Of a DNA stretch of 44,963 nucleotides, positions 7,229-15,781 are shown one piece after another. The notes below the pieces were generated by a model. That model worked only from the letters and a program-made list of their open reading frames with translations. It was not told the origin of the DNA and made no database searches. The position numbers and the translations under genes were made by a program. The DNA is from JBDTNK01 sp039933775. GTDB lineage: Bacteria > Chloroflexota > Limnocylindria > QHBO01. The stretch's first letter is position 1. The number at the start of each line of letters is the position of its first letter. Location of the stretch: positions 1-44,963 of the forward strand of contig JBDTNK010000011.1 in assembly GCA_039933775.1 (NCBI GenBank), given 5' to 3'.

Positions 7229-8212
7229 TCAAGCGCCTTTTCTGCGCCGAATCTCTTCGGTCAGCTTGGGAATGATGGCGAACAGGTCGCCCACCACGAA
7301 CAGGTCGGCGAATTCACCGATGGGTGCGTCCGGATCGCGATTGATGGCCACCACATGCTCGGCGGTCTGCATCCCGACCCGGTGCTGGATGGCGCCGCTG
7401 ATGCCCGCGCCGATGTAGAGCGCCGGTTTCACGACCTTTCCAGTCTGCCCGATCTGGAGCTGGTAGGGAATCCATCCGGCGTCGGCGGCGGCCCTGCTCG
7501 CACCGACCGCGCCACCCATCACGGCCGCCAGCTCACGGAGCGGCTCGAAGCCCGCCTCGCTCTGCACGCCTCTGCCGCCCGCCACGATGACGGTTGCCTC
7601 CTCCAGGTTGGCGGCGGCGGCCTCCGTCTCGTGTGACTCGACGATCGTCGGCTCCACCAGGCGCCCGATGTCGGCGGGCTGTGGCTGGCTGACCGAGGCG
7701 GTGCCACTGCCACCCTCGGCCGGCGTGAACGTGTTGGGCAGCACCAGCACCACCGCCGGCGTCGCGGCAGCATCGGTCGGCTCACTGGTGGTCACGACGC
7801 TGCCCTGCAGCGTGGCCTGCTCGGATTGCACGCGGCCTTCGACGACACGCACCGAGCGCACCGGGCCGAATGCCGGCAGGTTCATGGCACCCACGGCCGC
7901 CGCCGCCAGGTCCCGGCCATTCGGGGTTGCGGCGGCCAGCAGCGCCAGCGGCGCATCGCCGCGCAGCGCACCGACGAGGGCGGCGGCGGCGGCGATTGCC
8001 GGCGCCTTGGCGTCGCTGAGCACGACTGCCCGGGCCGCACCGTGTGCTCCGAGGCCCGCTGCGCCGGCGGCCGCGCCCGGTCCGTAGGCCAGCGCCACGG
8101 CGTCGCCGCCACTCTGCCCGGCAAGCGCGACCGCGCCGGCGGCCAGCTCCAGGGCACCGCGCGTCGGGGCGCCATCGATGAATTCGGCAAGGAATGCAAT
8201 GTCGTTGCTCAT
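7229..8212 (-). CDS. etfA: Electron transfer flavoprotein alpha subunit
   Basis: A 327-residue ETF alpha subunit. The N-terminal half is Ala-rich and divergent. The C-terminal FAD domain is clear: GGRGVQSEAGFEPL, GASRAAADAGW, QIGQTGKVVKP, LYIGAGISGAIQH and AINRDPDAPI. ETF takes electrons from acyl-CoA and other flavin dehydrogenases and passes them to a membrane ETF:quinone oxidoreductase. The open frame continues upstream to 8710, but that stretch is antisense-like low-complexity sequence; the ATG at 8212 overlaps the etfB stop (ATGA) and gives the expected length. Confidence 0.95.
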   Translation of the reverse strand: MSNDIAFLAEFIDGAPTRGALELAAGAVALAGQSGGDAVALAYGPGAAAGAAGLGAHGAARAVVLSDAKAPAIAAAAALVGALRGDAPLALLAAATPNGRDLAAAAVGAMNLPAFGPVRSVRVVEGRVQSEQATLQGSVVTTSEPTDAAATPAVVLVLPNTFTPAEGGSGTASVSQPQPADIGRLVEPTIVESHETEAAAANLEEATVIVAGGRGVQSEAGFEPLRELAAVMGGAVGASRAAADAGWIPYQLQIGQTGKVVKPALYIGAGISGAIQHRVGMQTAEHVVAINRDPDAPIGEFADLFVVGDLFAIIPKLTEEIRRRKGA

Positions 8213-8994
8213 CAGATCAGCTTCCTCGCGGCGAGCCAGTCGGCGACCTGCGCCGCGGCATCCTCCGCGCTCACGTTCTCGATCCGCTGCGTCGGCGGCT
8301 TGGCCTCGGGCGGGCGTGCCTCGACAACGCGCGTCAGCGCGGCGCCCTGCAGCTGCTCGCCCTGCAGCCCGAGGTCGGCCAGGCTCCACGTCTCGAGCGG
8401 CTTGCGCTTGGCGGCCATGATGCCCTTCAGGCTCGCATACCGCGGCTCCCCCACCTGGTCGGTGACCGATGCGACCAGCGGCAGCGGCGCCGTCACGATG
8501 TCGTAGCCGGTCGCCGTCAGGCGCCGAATCCGGGCCGCGCCGTCGGCCAGTGACAGCTCTGCGCCGTAGCTCAGCAGCGGCAGCCCACGCATCGCCGCGA
8601 CCGCGCCGGGAACCAGCGACCCGCGCGCGTCGTCGGAGGCCATGCCCATCAGCGCCACGTCGGGAGCGAGTCGATCGAGCGCCGCGGCGAGCACGCGAGC
8701 GGTGGCCCACTCGTCGGCGCCTTCGAGCGCTGGATCGGTGATCAGGACCGCGGAGTCCCCGCCCATGGCCAGCGCGCGGCGCAACGCCTCGGACGCCGCG
8801 TCGGGTCCCATGGAGAGGTACACGACCTCGTCGACGCTGCCGGCATCCGCCAGTCGCAGCGCCTGCTCGATCGCGTACTCATCGAGCGGGTTGATGACCG
8901 ATTCCGCCGCGGCGCGGTCGAGGCGCAGGTCGGAGGTGTACCGCTTCTCGGCGGTCGTGGCCGGGACCTGCTTGATACAGACGACGAATTTCAT
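8212..8994 (-). CDS. etfB: Electron transfer flavoprotein beta subunit
   Basis: A 260-residue ETF beta subunit with the standard start MKFVVCIKQVP, the NPLDEYAIEQALRL segment, an AMP-binding-type region around MGPDAASEALRRALAMGGD, and a TGYDIVTAPLP segment. It pairs with etfA, which it overlaps by 4 bp. A GAGGAG Shine-Dalgarno sits in the 38-bp gap after the acyl-CoA dehydrogenase gene, so the three form one operon. Confidence 0.95.
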   Translation of the reverse strand: MKFVVCIKQVPATTAEKRYTSDLRLDRAAAESVINPLDEYAIEQALRLADAGSVDEVVYLSMGPDAASEALRRALAMGGDSAVLITDPALEGADEWATARVLAAALDRLAPDVALMGMASDDARGSLVPGAVAAMRGLPLLSYGAELSLADGAARIRRLTATGYDIVTAPLPLVASVTDQVGEPRYASLKGIMAAKRKPLETWSLADLGLQGEQLQGAALTRVVEARPPEAKPPTQRIENVSAEDAAAQVADWLAARKLI

Positions 8995-9032
8995 CTCGGG
9001 TTGCTTGCTGCTCCTCTGCTCTGCATGTGAGC

Positions 9033-10196
9033 TCAGCGCGGACCGATGCCGGAGCGCTTCAACAGCTCCCGGGCCACGATCAATCGCTGAACCTGCTGGG
9101 TGCCCTCGTAGAGCTGCGTGATCTTGGCGTCACGCATCATGCGCTCGACGGGATACTCGGTGATATAGCCGTACCCGCCCAGGACCTGCACGGCATCGGT
9201 CGTGACCCGCATCGCGGTGTCCCCCGCGATGAGCTTGGCGCTGCTCGACCAGTACGGGAAGTCCGGCGTCCTGGCATCGACCCGCGCCGCGGCGGCATAG
9301 GTTAGCTGCCGCGCCGCCTCGGTCTGGCTCGTCATGTCGGCCAGCATGAACCCGATCGGCGCCAGGTCCACCACCCGCTCGCCGAACTGGCGTCGATCGG
9401 CCGCGTAGGCCACGGCCGCGTCCAGAGCACCCTGCGCGATGCCGACCGCCTGCGCGGCGATGCCGAGGCGGCTGATGTCGAGGGTGTTCATGGCGATCTT
9501 GAAGCCATCGCCCTCCGCGCCCAGCCGGTTCGCCGCCGGGACGCGCACGTCGTCGAAGGTGAGCTCGGCGGTCGGTGAGCCGCGGATCCCCATCTTGTGC
9601 TCGGTGCGCGGCGCGGCGAAGCCGGGGGTATCGGTCTCGACGACGAAGGCGCTCATGCCCTTGCGGCCGCCGGCCTGGGCATCGGTCAGGGCAAAGACTG
9701 TCAGGAGATTGGCGATGCTGCCATGGGTGATGAAGCGCTTGCTGCCGTTGAGGACGTACGCATCGCCGTCGCGCGTGGCGCGCATGCGGTTTGCCGCAAC
9801 GTCGCTGCCGGCCGCAGCCTCGGTCAACGCGAAGGCGATGAGCCACTCCCCGCTCGCCAGCCTCGGAAACCAGCGCTGCTTCTGCTCGTCGCTGCCGGCA
9901 AGCGTGATCGGCAGGGCCCCGAGCTTCTGCACGATCGGAATGAGGCTGGTCGTGGCGTCGGCACGCGCGATCTCCTCGGTCAGGATCGCCTGCGCGACCC
10001 CATCAAGGGCCGTGCCGCCGTACGCCTCCTCGCACCACGTGCCGAGTAGGTCCTGCTGAGCGAGCAGCTCCTTGAGGTCCCACGGAAACTCGCTCTTGGC
10101 GTCGATCTCCGCGGCGCGGGGGGCGATGCGCTCCTCGGCCAGCTCACGCACGACAGCACGCAGCTCATCGTGGTCAGCGGTCAGCAGATAGGTCAA
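9033..10196 (-). CDS. Acyl-CoA dehydrogenase
   Basis: A flavoenzyme of about 387 residues that introduces the 2,3 double bond in acyl-CoA. Family marks are FALTEAAAGSDVA (FAD/substrate contact), KMGIRGSPTAEL, DRRQFGERV, QVLGGYGYITEYPVER, and the catalytic Glu in LYEGTQQVQR near residue 364. The chain-length preference cannot be read. The start is taken as TTG at 10196, giving MTYLLTADHDEL with AAAGGA 6 nt upstream; an in-frame GTG at 10211 would contain that Shine-Dalgarno and is less likely. It leads the operon with etfB and etfA, so electrons flow directly to the encoded ETF. Confidence 0.93.
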   Translation of the reverse strand: MTYLLTADHDELRAVVRELAEERIAPRAAEIDAKSEFPWDLKELLAQQDLLGTWCEEAYGGTALDGVAQAILTEEIARADATTSLIPIVQKLGALPITLAGSDEQKQRWFPRLASGEWLIAFALTEAAAGSDVAANRMRATRDGDAYVLNGSKRFITHGSIANLLTVFALTDAQAGGRKGMSAFVVETDTPGFAAPRTEHKMGIRGSPTAELTFDDVRVPAANRLGAEGDGFKIAMNTLDISRLGIAAQAVGIAQGALDAAVAYAADRRQFGERVVDLAPIGFMLADMTSQTEAARQLTYAAAARVDARTPDFPYWSSSAKLIAGDTAMRVTTDAVQVLGGYGYITEYPVERMMRDAKITQLYEGTQQVQRLIVARELLKRSGIGPR

Positions 10197-10589
10197 CCGG
10201 CATCCTTTCACGCGGCCGCACGAGCCGGGGGTTCGGGAGCTTCGAGTCTAGCGGATCGCAGCCGCCAGGTCCGCCTCGGACTCTGAATCTCCTGCGCCTG
10301 ACGCGCATTGCCGAATCGGCACCGATCGGCCCGCTCATCCAGCCGAGCATCGGCCGCTCAAGTCCTCCCATGACCGATGTCGCGCTCGGGACGCGGCTCA
10401 CCGGACGGATGATCACCGGGCGACACGTTCAACCGCTGAGCTCTCGGAATCTGGCCGGATCGGCCGTCCCGCCGGCTGTTTCGGTCATCGGGTGACTGAC
10501 GATCAGGTCCGAGCCCGTCTCACAGGCTCGAAGCGAAGGGCACAAAAAGCGGCGCGACAGAGCGGCCAGGCACCGCCACGGGCCGGATT
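10197..10589. other. Intergenic stretch, promoter region of the acyl-CoA dehydrogenase operon
   Basis: About 390 bp with no convincing gene. A TAGACT box (minus strand, 10245-10250) some 50 nt upstream of the TTG start may be a -10 for the acyl-CoA dehydrogenase operon, without a good -35. A short plus-strand open stretch (about 10280-10495) has no Shine-Dalgarno and no recognisable product. Confidence 0.5.
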
Positions 10590-11459
10590 TCAGGAGATCG
10601 GCCCTTGGACCTCGACCTGGTCGCCGCTGATGCGGGCACGATACGCCGTCTGGCGGGTGCCGGCAGGGCCATGCACGACCGCTCCATCCTGGAGCCGGAA
10701 CGTGGAAAAGTGCCACGGGCAGGTGATCGTGTCGCCCTTGAGCTCGCCCTCGGCCAGCGGCCCGCCGGCATGCGAGCAGACCTCGTGCAGCGCATGTACC
10801 ACGTCGCCGCGGCGGACGAGGACGATCGCGGTCTCACCGAGCATGACCTTGGTCGGTGTGGCCTCGGCCAGCGACGCCGCCGGCAGCACCGCGCTGAAGT
10901 CCTTCGCCGGCTCGATCTCGCTGAACGCGTTGTGGTTGACCATGTAGCCGTATTTGAAGACCACGTGGCCGCCGATGTACGCACCGACGCTGACGACCAG
11001 GTAGCTGAGCAGCAGGACCCAGAAGGCCGCATCGTGGCTGTCGCCCAGACGCAGCAGCAGCGAGGCGAGGAATCCCACGGTTGCCACGATGTTGATCAGG
11101 CCGTGGAAGCCTGCGACGTCGCGCTCCGAACTGTCCGGCGCGGTGTCCTTGTAGTCGGTCAGGCCGCTCAAGATCGCGCCCAGCGCGGCCAGGAACGCGA
11201 GCCCGAGCACCCAGGTCGTCGCGGTCTCCAGCCCGCTGATGCCGAAGACGACGCGCAGGACGTCGAGCAGCAGCGCCGCCGTGGCCCCGCCCACGACGAC
11301 ATCGACCAGCACCGCATGCAGCGAGTGGCCCAGCCACGCGCCATTGAGCAGGTCCTGGAGCAGCTTGCCGGGCGAGCCGAGCACGCGGTACGTGCTATCG
11401 ACGAAGCTCGCGGTGCCGCTGAAGAGCCCTCGTAGCGGCCGCGCCCAGCGCTCCAGCAT
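10590..11459 (-). CDS. Membrane DUF2231-Rieske fusion protein
   Basis: A 289-residue two-part protein. The N-terminal part (about 40-175) has four hydrophobic segments with HSLHAVLVDVVVGGATAALLLD, FHGLINIVATVGF and related pieces typical of DUF2231 membrane proteins. The C-terminal part (about 195-289) is a Rieske [2Fe-2S] domain with both ligand pairs intact: CSHAGGPL (Cys228, His230) and CPWHFSTF (Cys247, His250), the CxxH spacing of the ferredoxin type. It could carry electrons at the membrane or serve an unidentified oxygenase or reductase; no partner oxygenase is encoded nearby. It begins 4 nt after the aminotransferase stop and is co-transcribed with it. Confidence 0.88.
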   Translation of the reverse strand: MLERWARPLRGLFSGTASFVDSTYRVLGSPGKLLQDLLNGAWLGHSLHAVLVDVVVGGATAALLLDVLRVVFGISGLETATTWVLGLAFLAALGAILSGLTDYKDTAPDSSERDVAGFHGLINIVATVGFLASLLLRLGDSHDAAFWVLLLSYLVVSVGAYIGGHVVFKYGYMVNHNAFSEIEPAKDFSAVLPAASLAEATPTKVMLGETAIVLVRRGDVVHALHEVCSHAGGPLAEGELKGDTITCPWHFSTFRLQDGAVVHGPAGTRQTAYRARISGDQVEVQGPIS

Positions 11460-11463
11460 CTGG

Positions 11464-12897
11464 CTAGGCCCTCAGCTCGCTGGCAAAGTCGCGGAATATC
11501 TCCACGTGGCGGTCGATCTCAACCTCGGTGTGCTGCACGGAGAGGGTCCACTGGTCGTCGGGGCCCGGTGGAAGAAGGATACCCCTGTTGGCGAGGTAGA
11601 AGAAGAATGCGGTCCACAGCTCCGCATCGAGCCCGATGAAGTCGCGGTAGTTCGTCACCCGGCCGGGCGTGAACATGACGCAGCCTTTTGGACCGATGTT
11701 GATGGCGTAGCCCGGCAGCTCGAACTCATCGAGCACGGCCTGGCAGCCATCGGTCAGGCGACCCGCCAGCCGATGCAGGCCCGGATAGACGTCACGCGTC
11801 AGGATCTGGGTCAGCGTCACGACGCCGGCCGCCATGGACAGCGGGTTGCCGTTGAAGGTGCCCAGGTGGGCGACACGCGTCGCGCCGCCGGGAATCGTGG
11901 TGCGGTCGATGCCCGTCCCGCTGCCATCGGCCTCCGGCAGGCGCTCGATGCTGCGCATCACGTCGGCCCGGCCGCCAAAGGCACCGATGGGGATCCCACC
12001 GCCGATGCTCTTGGCCAGGCAGAAGAGATCCGGCTGCACGCCGAAATGCTCGAATGCGCCACCGTACGCGATCACCACGCCGGTCTTGACCTCGTCGAAG
12101 ATGAGCACGATGCCGTGATCGGTCGCCAGCTCGCGCAGGCGCTCGAGGAAGCCGGGCAGTGGCGGCACCACGCCGATGTTGAACTGGACCGGCTCGACGA
12201 TGATCGCCGCGATCTCGCCACGGTAGCGATCCAGGATCGCCTCCAGCGCATCGGGCTGGTTGAAGGGCGCGATGATCGTCTCCGACAGACGGCTCATGGG
12301 AATGCCGGCGCTGGCCGGCACGCTGTTCGGTGCCTCGGCCGCACCCATCGCCTCGCGCGGCGGCTGGATGCTGACGAGCACGTCGTCATGGTGGCCGTGG
12401 TAGCCGCCCTCGAACTTCACGATCTTCTCGCGCCCGGTGTAGCCACGTGCGACGCGGATCGCGTCCATGGTGGCCTCAGTGCCCGAGTTGCTGAAGCGCA
12501 CGAGATCGGCATTGAAGCGACGCTTGATCTCCTCGGCCAGGACGATCGCGTCCTCGATCGGAAACGTGTAGCAGGTTCCGTTCGCGACCCGATGTGCCAG
12601 CGCCTCCGCCAAGAGCGGATGCGAGTGTCCGGCGGCGAGCACCCCGAAGGCCATGTCGAAGTCGAGGTACTCGTTGCCATCGACATCGGTGATGCGTGAG
12701 CCGCGCGCATCGGTCATGAACAGCGGGTATGGATCGTAGGTCTGGAACGAGCTCGCCACGCCAAGCGGCATCGCCCGTTGCGCCCGTTCGTGAAGCGCTG
12801 CGCTGCGCTGCGTGCGTTCGCGGTATGCGGCCTCCTCGCGCTCCCCGATGTGTGCCAATCGCGCGCGGTCCACGCCGCGTGCCTCCGTGAGCGTCAT
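11464..12897 (-). CDS. Class III aminotransferase, glutamate-1-semialdehyde aminomutase-like
   Basis: A PLP-dependent fold-type I enzyme of 477 residues. The PLP-lysine segment is LAKSIGGGIPIGAFGGR, close to the HemL pattern, with DEVKTG (PLP-nitrogen Asp), SNSGTEATMDAIR (phosphate binding), KFEGGYHGHHDD and HLGTFNGNPLSMAAG. HemL is about 430 residues; the extra length and the Lrp-type regulator encoded directly upstream favour an amino-acid or omega-amine transaminase over heme synthesis, and no other heme gene is in view. The ATG at 12897 overlaps the regulator stop (ATGA); the frame is open further upstream but antisense to that gene. The substrate is undecided. Confidence 0.85.
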   Translation of the reverse strand: MTLTEARGVDRARLAHIGEREEAAYRERTQRSAALHERAQRAMPLGVASSFQTYDPYPLFMTDARGSRITDVDGNEYLDFDMAFGVLAAGHSHPLLAEALAHRVANGTCYTFPIEDAIVLAEEIKRRFNADLVRFSNSGTEATMDAIRVARGYTGREKIVKFEGGYHGHHDDVLVSIQPPREAMGAAEAPNSVPASAGIPMSRLSETIIAPFNQPDALEAILDRYRGEIAAIIVEPVQFNIGVVPPLPGFLERLRELATDHGIVLIFDEVKTGVVIAYGGAFEHFGVQPDLFCLAKSIGGGIPIGAFGGRADVMRSIERLPEADGSGTGIDRTTIPGGATRVAHLGTFNGNPLSMAAGVVTLTQILTRDVYPGLHRLAGRLTDGCQAVLDEFELPGYAINIGPKGCVMFTPGRVTNYRDFIGLDAELWTAFFFYLANRGILLPPGPDDQWTLSVQHTEVEIDRHVEIFRDFASELRA

Positions 12898-13397
12898 CGT
12901 CGTGGCTCCTCCATGGTTCCCCACTGATAGGTCTCTTTCACGATTCGCAGCTCGATGAGCGTCTCGCTGCTGCGGATACCTTCGATCGCCCCGAGGCGCT
13001 GGCCCAGCACCTCGAGCAGATGGTCGCTGTCGCGGCATACGACCTCGCACACCAGGTCGAAGCGGCCGGCGGTGATGACGAGATAGGTCACCTCCTCCAG
13101 CCCCGCGATCTGCGTGGCGATCTCCTCGATGCGGCTGGCGTCGACCTTCAGCCCGATGAATGCCGGCTGCCGGAAGCCCATCGCGAGCGGGTCGGTGACG
13201 CCCACGATCTGCACGACGCCACGACCCACCAGCCGCTCGGTGCGCTGCCGCACCGTGGCCTCGGGCACGTTGAGCTCACGGGCCATGCCCGCGTACGGAC
13301 GCCGACCGTTGCGCTGGAGCTGCTTGATGATCGCCCGATCCAGCTCATCGAGGGTGCCGTGGGCCGTGCCCGGCTGTCGCGCCGATCGATCCAGCAT
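12894..13397 (-). CDS. Lrp/AsnC-family transcriptional regulator
   Basis: A 167-residue Lrp/AsnC protein. The helix-turn-helix lies at about residues 18-60 (LDELDRAIIKQLQRNGRRPY and ARELNVPEATVRQRTERL). The RAM ligand-binding domain follows (AFIGLKVDASRIEEIATQI, YLVITAGRFDLVCEVVC). Members sense amino acids and usually regulate adjacent metabolic genes and themselves. It is the first gene of an operon with the aminotransferase and the Rieske protein. Its ATG at 13397 lies only 6 nt from a TAGGCT -10 box, so the mRNA may be leaderless. Inverted repeats cover the promoter. Confidence 0.93.
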   Translation of the reverse strand: MLDRSARQPGTAHGTLDELDRAIIKQLQRNGRRPYAGMARELNVPEATVRQRTERLVGRGVVQIVGVTDPLAMGFRQPAFIGLKVDASRIEEIATQIAGLEEVTYLVITAGRFDLVCEVVCRDSDHLLEVLGQRLGAIEGIRSSETLIELRIVKETYQWGTMEEPRR

Positions 13398-13402
13398 GTG
13401 GG

Positions 13403-13437
13403 AAGCCTAGCGTCGATGTCAGGCTTCAGTCAACTGA
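13403..13437 (-). promoter_or_regulatory. Promoter and palindromic operator of the Lrp-type regulator
   Basis: On the minus strand a -35 TTGACT (13428-13433) and a -10 TAGGCT (13404-13409) are 18 bp apart, 6 nt before the ATG. A perfect inverted repeat AAGCCT-N12-AGGCTT (13403-13408 and 13421-13426) overlaps the -10, and TCAGT-CA-ACTGA (13426-13437) overlaps the -35. This fits autoregulation by the Lrp protein, which is inference. Confidence 0.55.
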
Positions 13438-13501
13438 TTCTGTGGGTTATGGTGCCCTGAGTCACGGAATCGGTGGAATGAGGGGGACACAACAACGCCA
13501 A

Positions 13502-15742
13502 TCAGGCTGCCGGCTCCCCCGGCTGGTGCTGTTGCGGCGACGAAGCGGCTGGCGTCGCGGCGGGGTCGCGCGTCCAGGCGCCGGTGGCATCGGCAAGCAG
13601 CTCCGCCACGTCGCGCACCTCGACATCGGTGCGCTCGAGGTCGGTGGTGCCGTCGCGCAGCATGATCAGGCAGTACGGGCAGGCGGTGGCGATGGCATCG
13701 GGCTCAAGGGCCAGCGCGTGCTCGACGCGGCGGTGGTTGATGCGCTGCCCCTCGCGCTCCTCCATCCACATGCGCGCCCCGCCGGCGCCGCAGCACATGC
13801 CGCGTTCGTGGTGCAGCTCCATCTCGGCGACCCGCTGGCCAGGCACCGATTCGACGACGCGGCGACCCTCGTCGTACACCTTGTTGTAGCGGCCCAGGTA
13901 GCACGCGTCGTGGTACGCCACCACCGCCTCGTGGTGCTCCGTCGGGACCAGCCGCCCCTCGGCCACCAGCCGATCGAGCAGCTGGGTGTGGTGGATGACC
14001 TCGACACCGGTCAGGCCAAACTGCGGATATTCGTTGCGGATCGTGTTGAAGCAATGCGGACAGCTGGCCACGATGGTCGAGATGCCGTGCTGGTCGTGGG
14101 CCGCCGAGAGCGTGGCCACGTTCTCCTCGGCCAGCATCTGGAACAGGTACTCGTTGCCGGCGCGGCGGGCGGGGTCGCCGGAGCACGTCTCGCCCGAACC
14201 CAGGACCGCAAACGGAACATCGGCCTGGCGCAGCAGCTGGGCCATGGCGCGCACGACCTTGCGATTGCGGTCGTCGTAGGCGCCGGCGCAGCCGACCCAG
14301 TACAGCACCGGGCCGGCCGGGCGGCGACCATTGCTGATGATGGCGCGCCCCACCGGCGGGGGGAGATCGGTCTCGAGCGGACGCCCCACGACCTCGTCAC
14401 GCCCCAGGAGCGGCACGTCCATGCCCTTCGCCCAGTCCAGCCGCGCGCTCCGTGGCTGGCCCCATGGATTGCCCGCGGTCTCCATGCCGCGGAAGGCGAC
14501 GTTCAGCTCCTTCGGGAAGCGGCTCTCCTCCAGGACCAGGTTGCGGCGAATCTCGACGATCGAGTCGACGTGCTCGATCAGCACCGGGCAGCCCTCCACG
14601 CACCAGCCGCAGGTCGTGCACTGCCAGACCGCCTCCTCGGGAATCGCGTTGTCGACGAGCGGGATGGCGAGCGCCTCGCGGGCCCGATCGCGCGCCAGGT
14701 TGAGCGAGACGTCGGCGGCCTCCACGCCCCCTGCGGCGCCGCCCTTCGCGGCACGCTGCGCCCCGGCCGCCGCCGCGATCGCCGTCTCGGCCATGACGAT
14801 CTGGTCGCGCAATCCCTCCATGAAGTGCTTCGGGCTGAGCAGCTTGCCGGTCATCGAGGCCGGGCAGAACTCCATGCATCGACCGCACTCGGTACAGGTC
14901 AGCCCGTCGAGCATGTGGCGCCAGGTCAGGTCCTTGAGGGTCTTGACGCCGTAGGTCGGGTCCTCGCCGTTCTCGCCCTCCGCCTCGAGATCCATCTTGC
15001 GCAGCGCACCGCGCGGCTCCAGGTTGCGGAAATAGACGTTCGGCTCACTCGACAGGATGTGCAGGTGCTTGCTGTACGGCAGATACGCGCCGAAGCCAAG
15101 CACCAGGACGATGTGCATCCAGCCGAAGACGCCGTACCAGGTCGCCGCGGTCTCCGCACCGAGCGGCTCGAGCAGCAGGCTCAGCGGTCCCGCCAGGAGC
15201 GCCACGCCGCGCGACGGATCGGCCGGATCGACGACGTAGGCCATGGCGTCACCGACAAGCTCGGTGACCACGATGGCGAAGATCAGCCCCAGGATGATGA
15301 ACGCGTCGTGGGTCAACGCCAGGCGGGGAGGACGGACCAGCGTGCGTCGCCAGGTGCCATACAGGACGCCGACGATGACGAGCCCGACGAACAGGTTGGC
15401 AAAGGCGACCGCAACGTTCCACAGCAGCCCGCCAAGCGGCCAGGTCAGGACCGTCCGCACCAGGCCGTTGGTCAGGTAGTTGCCGGTCGTGACCAGCAGG
15501 ATGACGAAGCCCCAGAAGATGAAGGCATGCGCCAGTCCGGGACCGATGTCGTTGAGCAGCCGCTTCTGCCCGAAGACAAAGACGCCCAGCCCCTTGAGGC
15601 GCTCGAGCGGCCGGTCACTGCGATCGAGCGGGCGCGCCGCCCGCAGCACGGCGAGGTGCAGCGACGCGCGGCGCCAGAACAGGTAGGCCGCCAGGGCGAC
15701 CGGCACCACGATGAGCGGGTAGAACGGGATGCTGGGCGTCAT
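13502..15742 (-). CDS. Membrane FeS oxidoreductase, probable ETF:quinone oxidoreductase type (FadF/HdrD-like)
   Basis: A 746-residue fusion. About residues 1-250 are membrane-embedded with a nitrate-reductase-gamma-like region (several hydrophobic helices; His residues such as GWMHIVLVLGFG could bind heme). The middle holds two [4Fe-4S] motifs, CTECGRCMEFCP and CTTCGWCVEGCP, with a variable insert between them. The C-terminal half has two CCG-type domains: one with CGAGGARM and YHDACYLGRY, another around GSGETCSGDPARRAG and ASCPHCFNTIRNEY. This architecture is that proposed for membrane ETF:menaquinone oxidoreductases in bacteria. With an acyl-CoA dehydrogenase and ETF 3 kb away, passing beta-oxidation electrons to quinone is the likely role. 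It lies 39 nt after moaCB. Confidence 0.88.
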   Translation of the reverse strand: MTPSIPFYPLIVVPVALAAYLFWRRASLHLAVLRAARPLDRSDRPLERLKGLGVFVFGQKRLLNDIGPGLAHAFIFWGFVILLVTTGNYLTNGLVRTVLTWPLGGLLWNVAVAFANLFVGLVIVGVLYGTWRRTLVRPPRLALTHDAFIILGLIFAIVVTELVGDAMAYVVDPADPSRGVALLAGPLSLLLEPLGAETAATWYGVFGWMHIVLVLGFGAYLPYSKHLHILSSEPNVYFRNLEPRGALRKMDLEAEGENGEDPTYGVKTLKDLTWRHMLDGLTCTECGRCMEFCPASMTGKLLSPKHFMEGLRDQIVMAETAIAAAAGAQRAAKGGAAGGVEAADVSLNLARDRAREALAIPLVDNAIPEEAVWQCTTCGWCVEGCPVLIEHVDSIVEIRRNLVLEESRFPKELNVAFRGMETAGNPWGQPRSARLDWAKGMDVPLLGRDEVVGRPLETDLPPPVGRAIISNGRRPAGPVLYWVGCAGAYDDRNRKVVRAMAQLLRQADVPFAVLGSGETCSGDPARRAGNEYLFQMLAEENVATLSAAHDQHGISTIVASCPHCFNTIRNEYPQFGLTGVEVIHHTQLLDRLVAEGRLVPTEHHEAVVAYHDACYLGRYNKVYDEGRRVVESVPGQRVAEMELHHERGMCCGAGGARMWMEEREGQRINHRRVEHALALEPDAIATACPYCLIMLRDGTTDLERTDVEVRDVAELLADATGAWTRDPAATPAASSPQQHQPGEPAA

Positions 15743-15781
15743 GGGGCCGTCATGGTACGTCGTGGCGCACCCGCGGCGACG

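Noticed and set aside
8213..8710. N-terminal extension of etfA
   Set aside because: The frame stays open into etfB but encodes Arg/Gly-rich sequence unlike ETF alpha; the ATG overlapping the etfB stop gives the normal length.
10280..10495. Possible short gene on the plus strand
   Set aside because: The open stretch has no Shine-Dalgarno, no clear start and no recognisable product.
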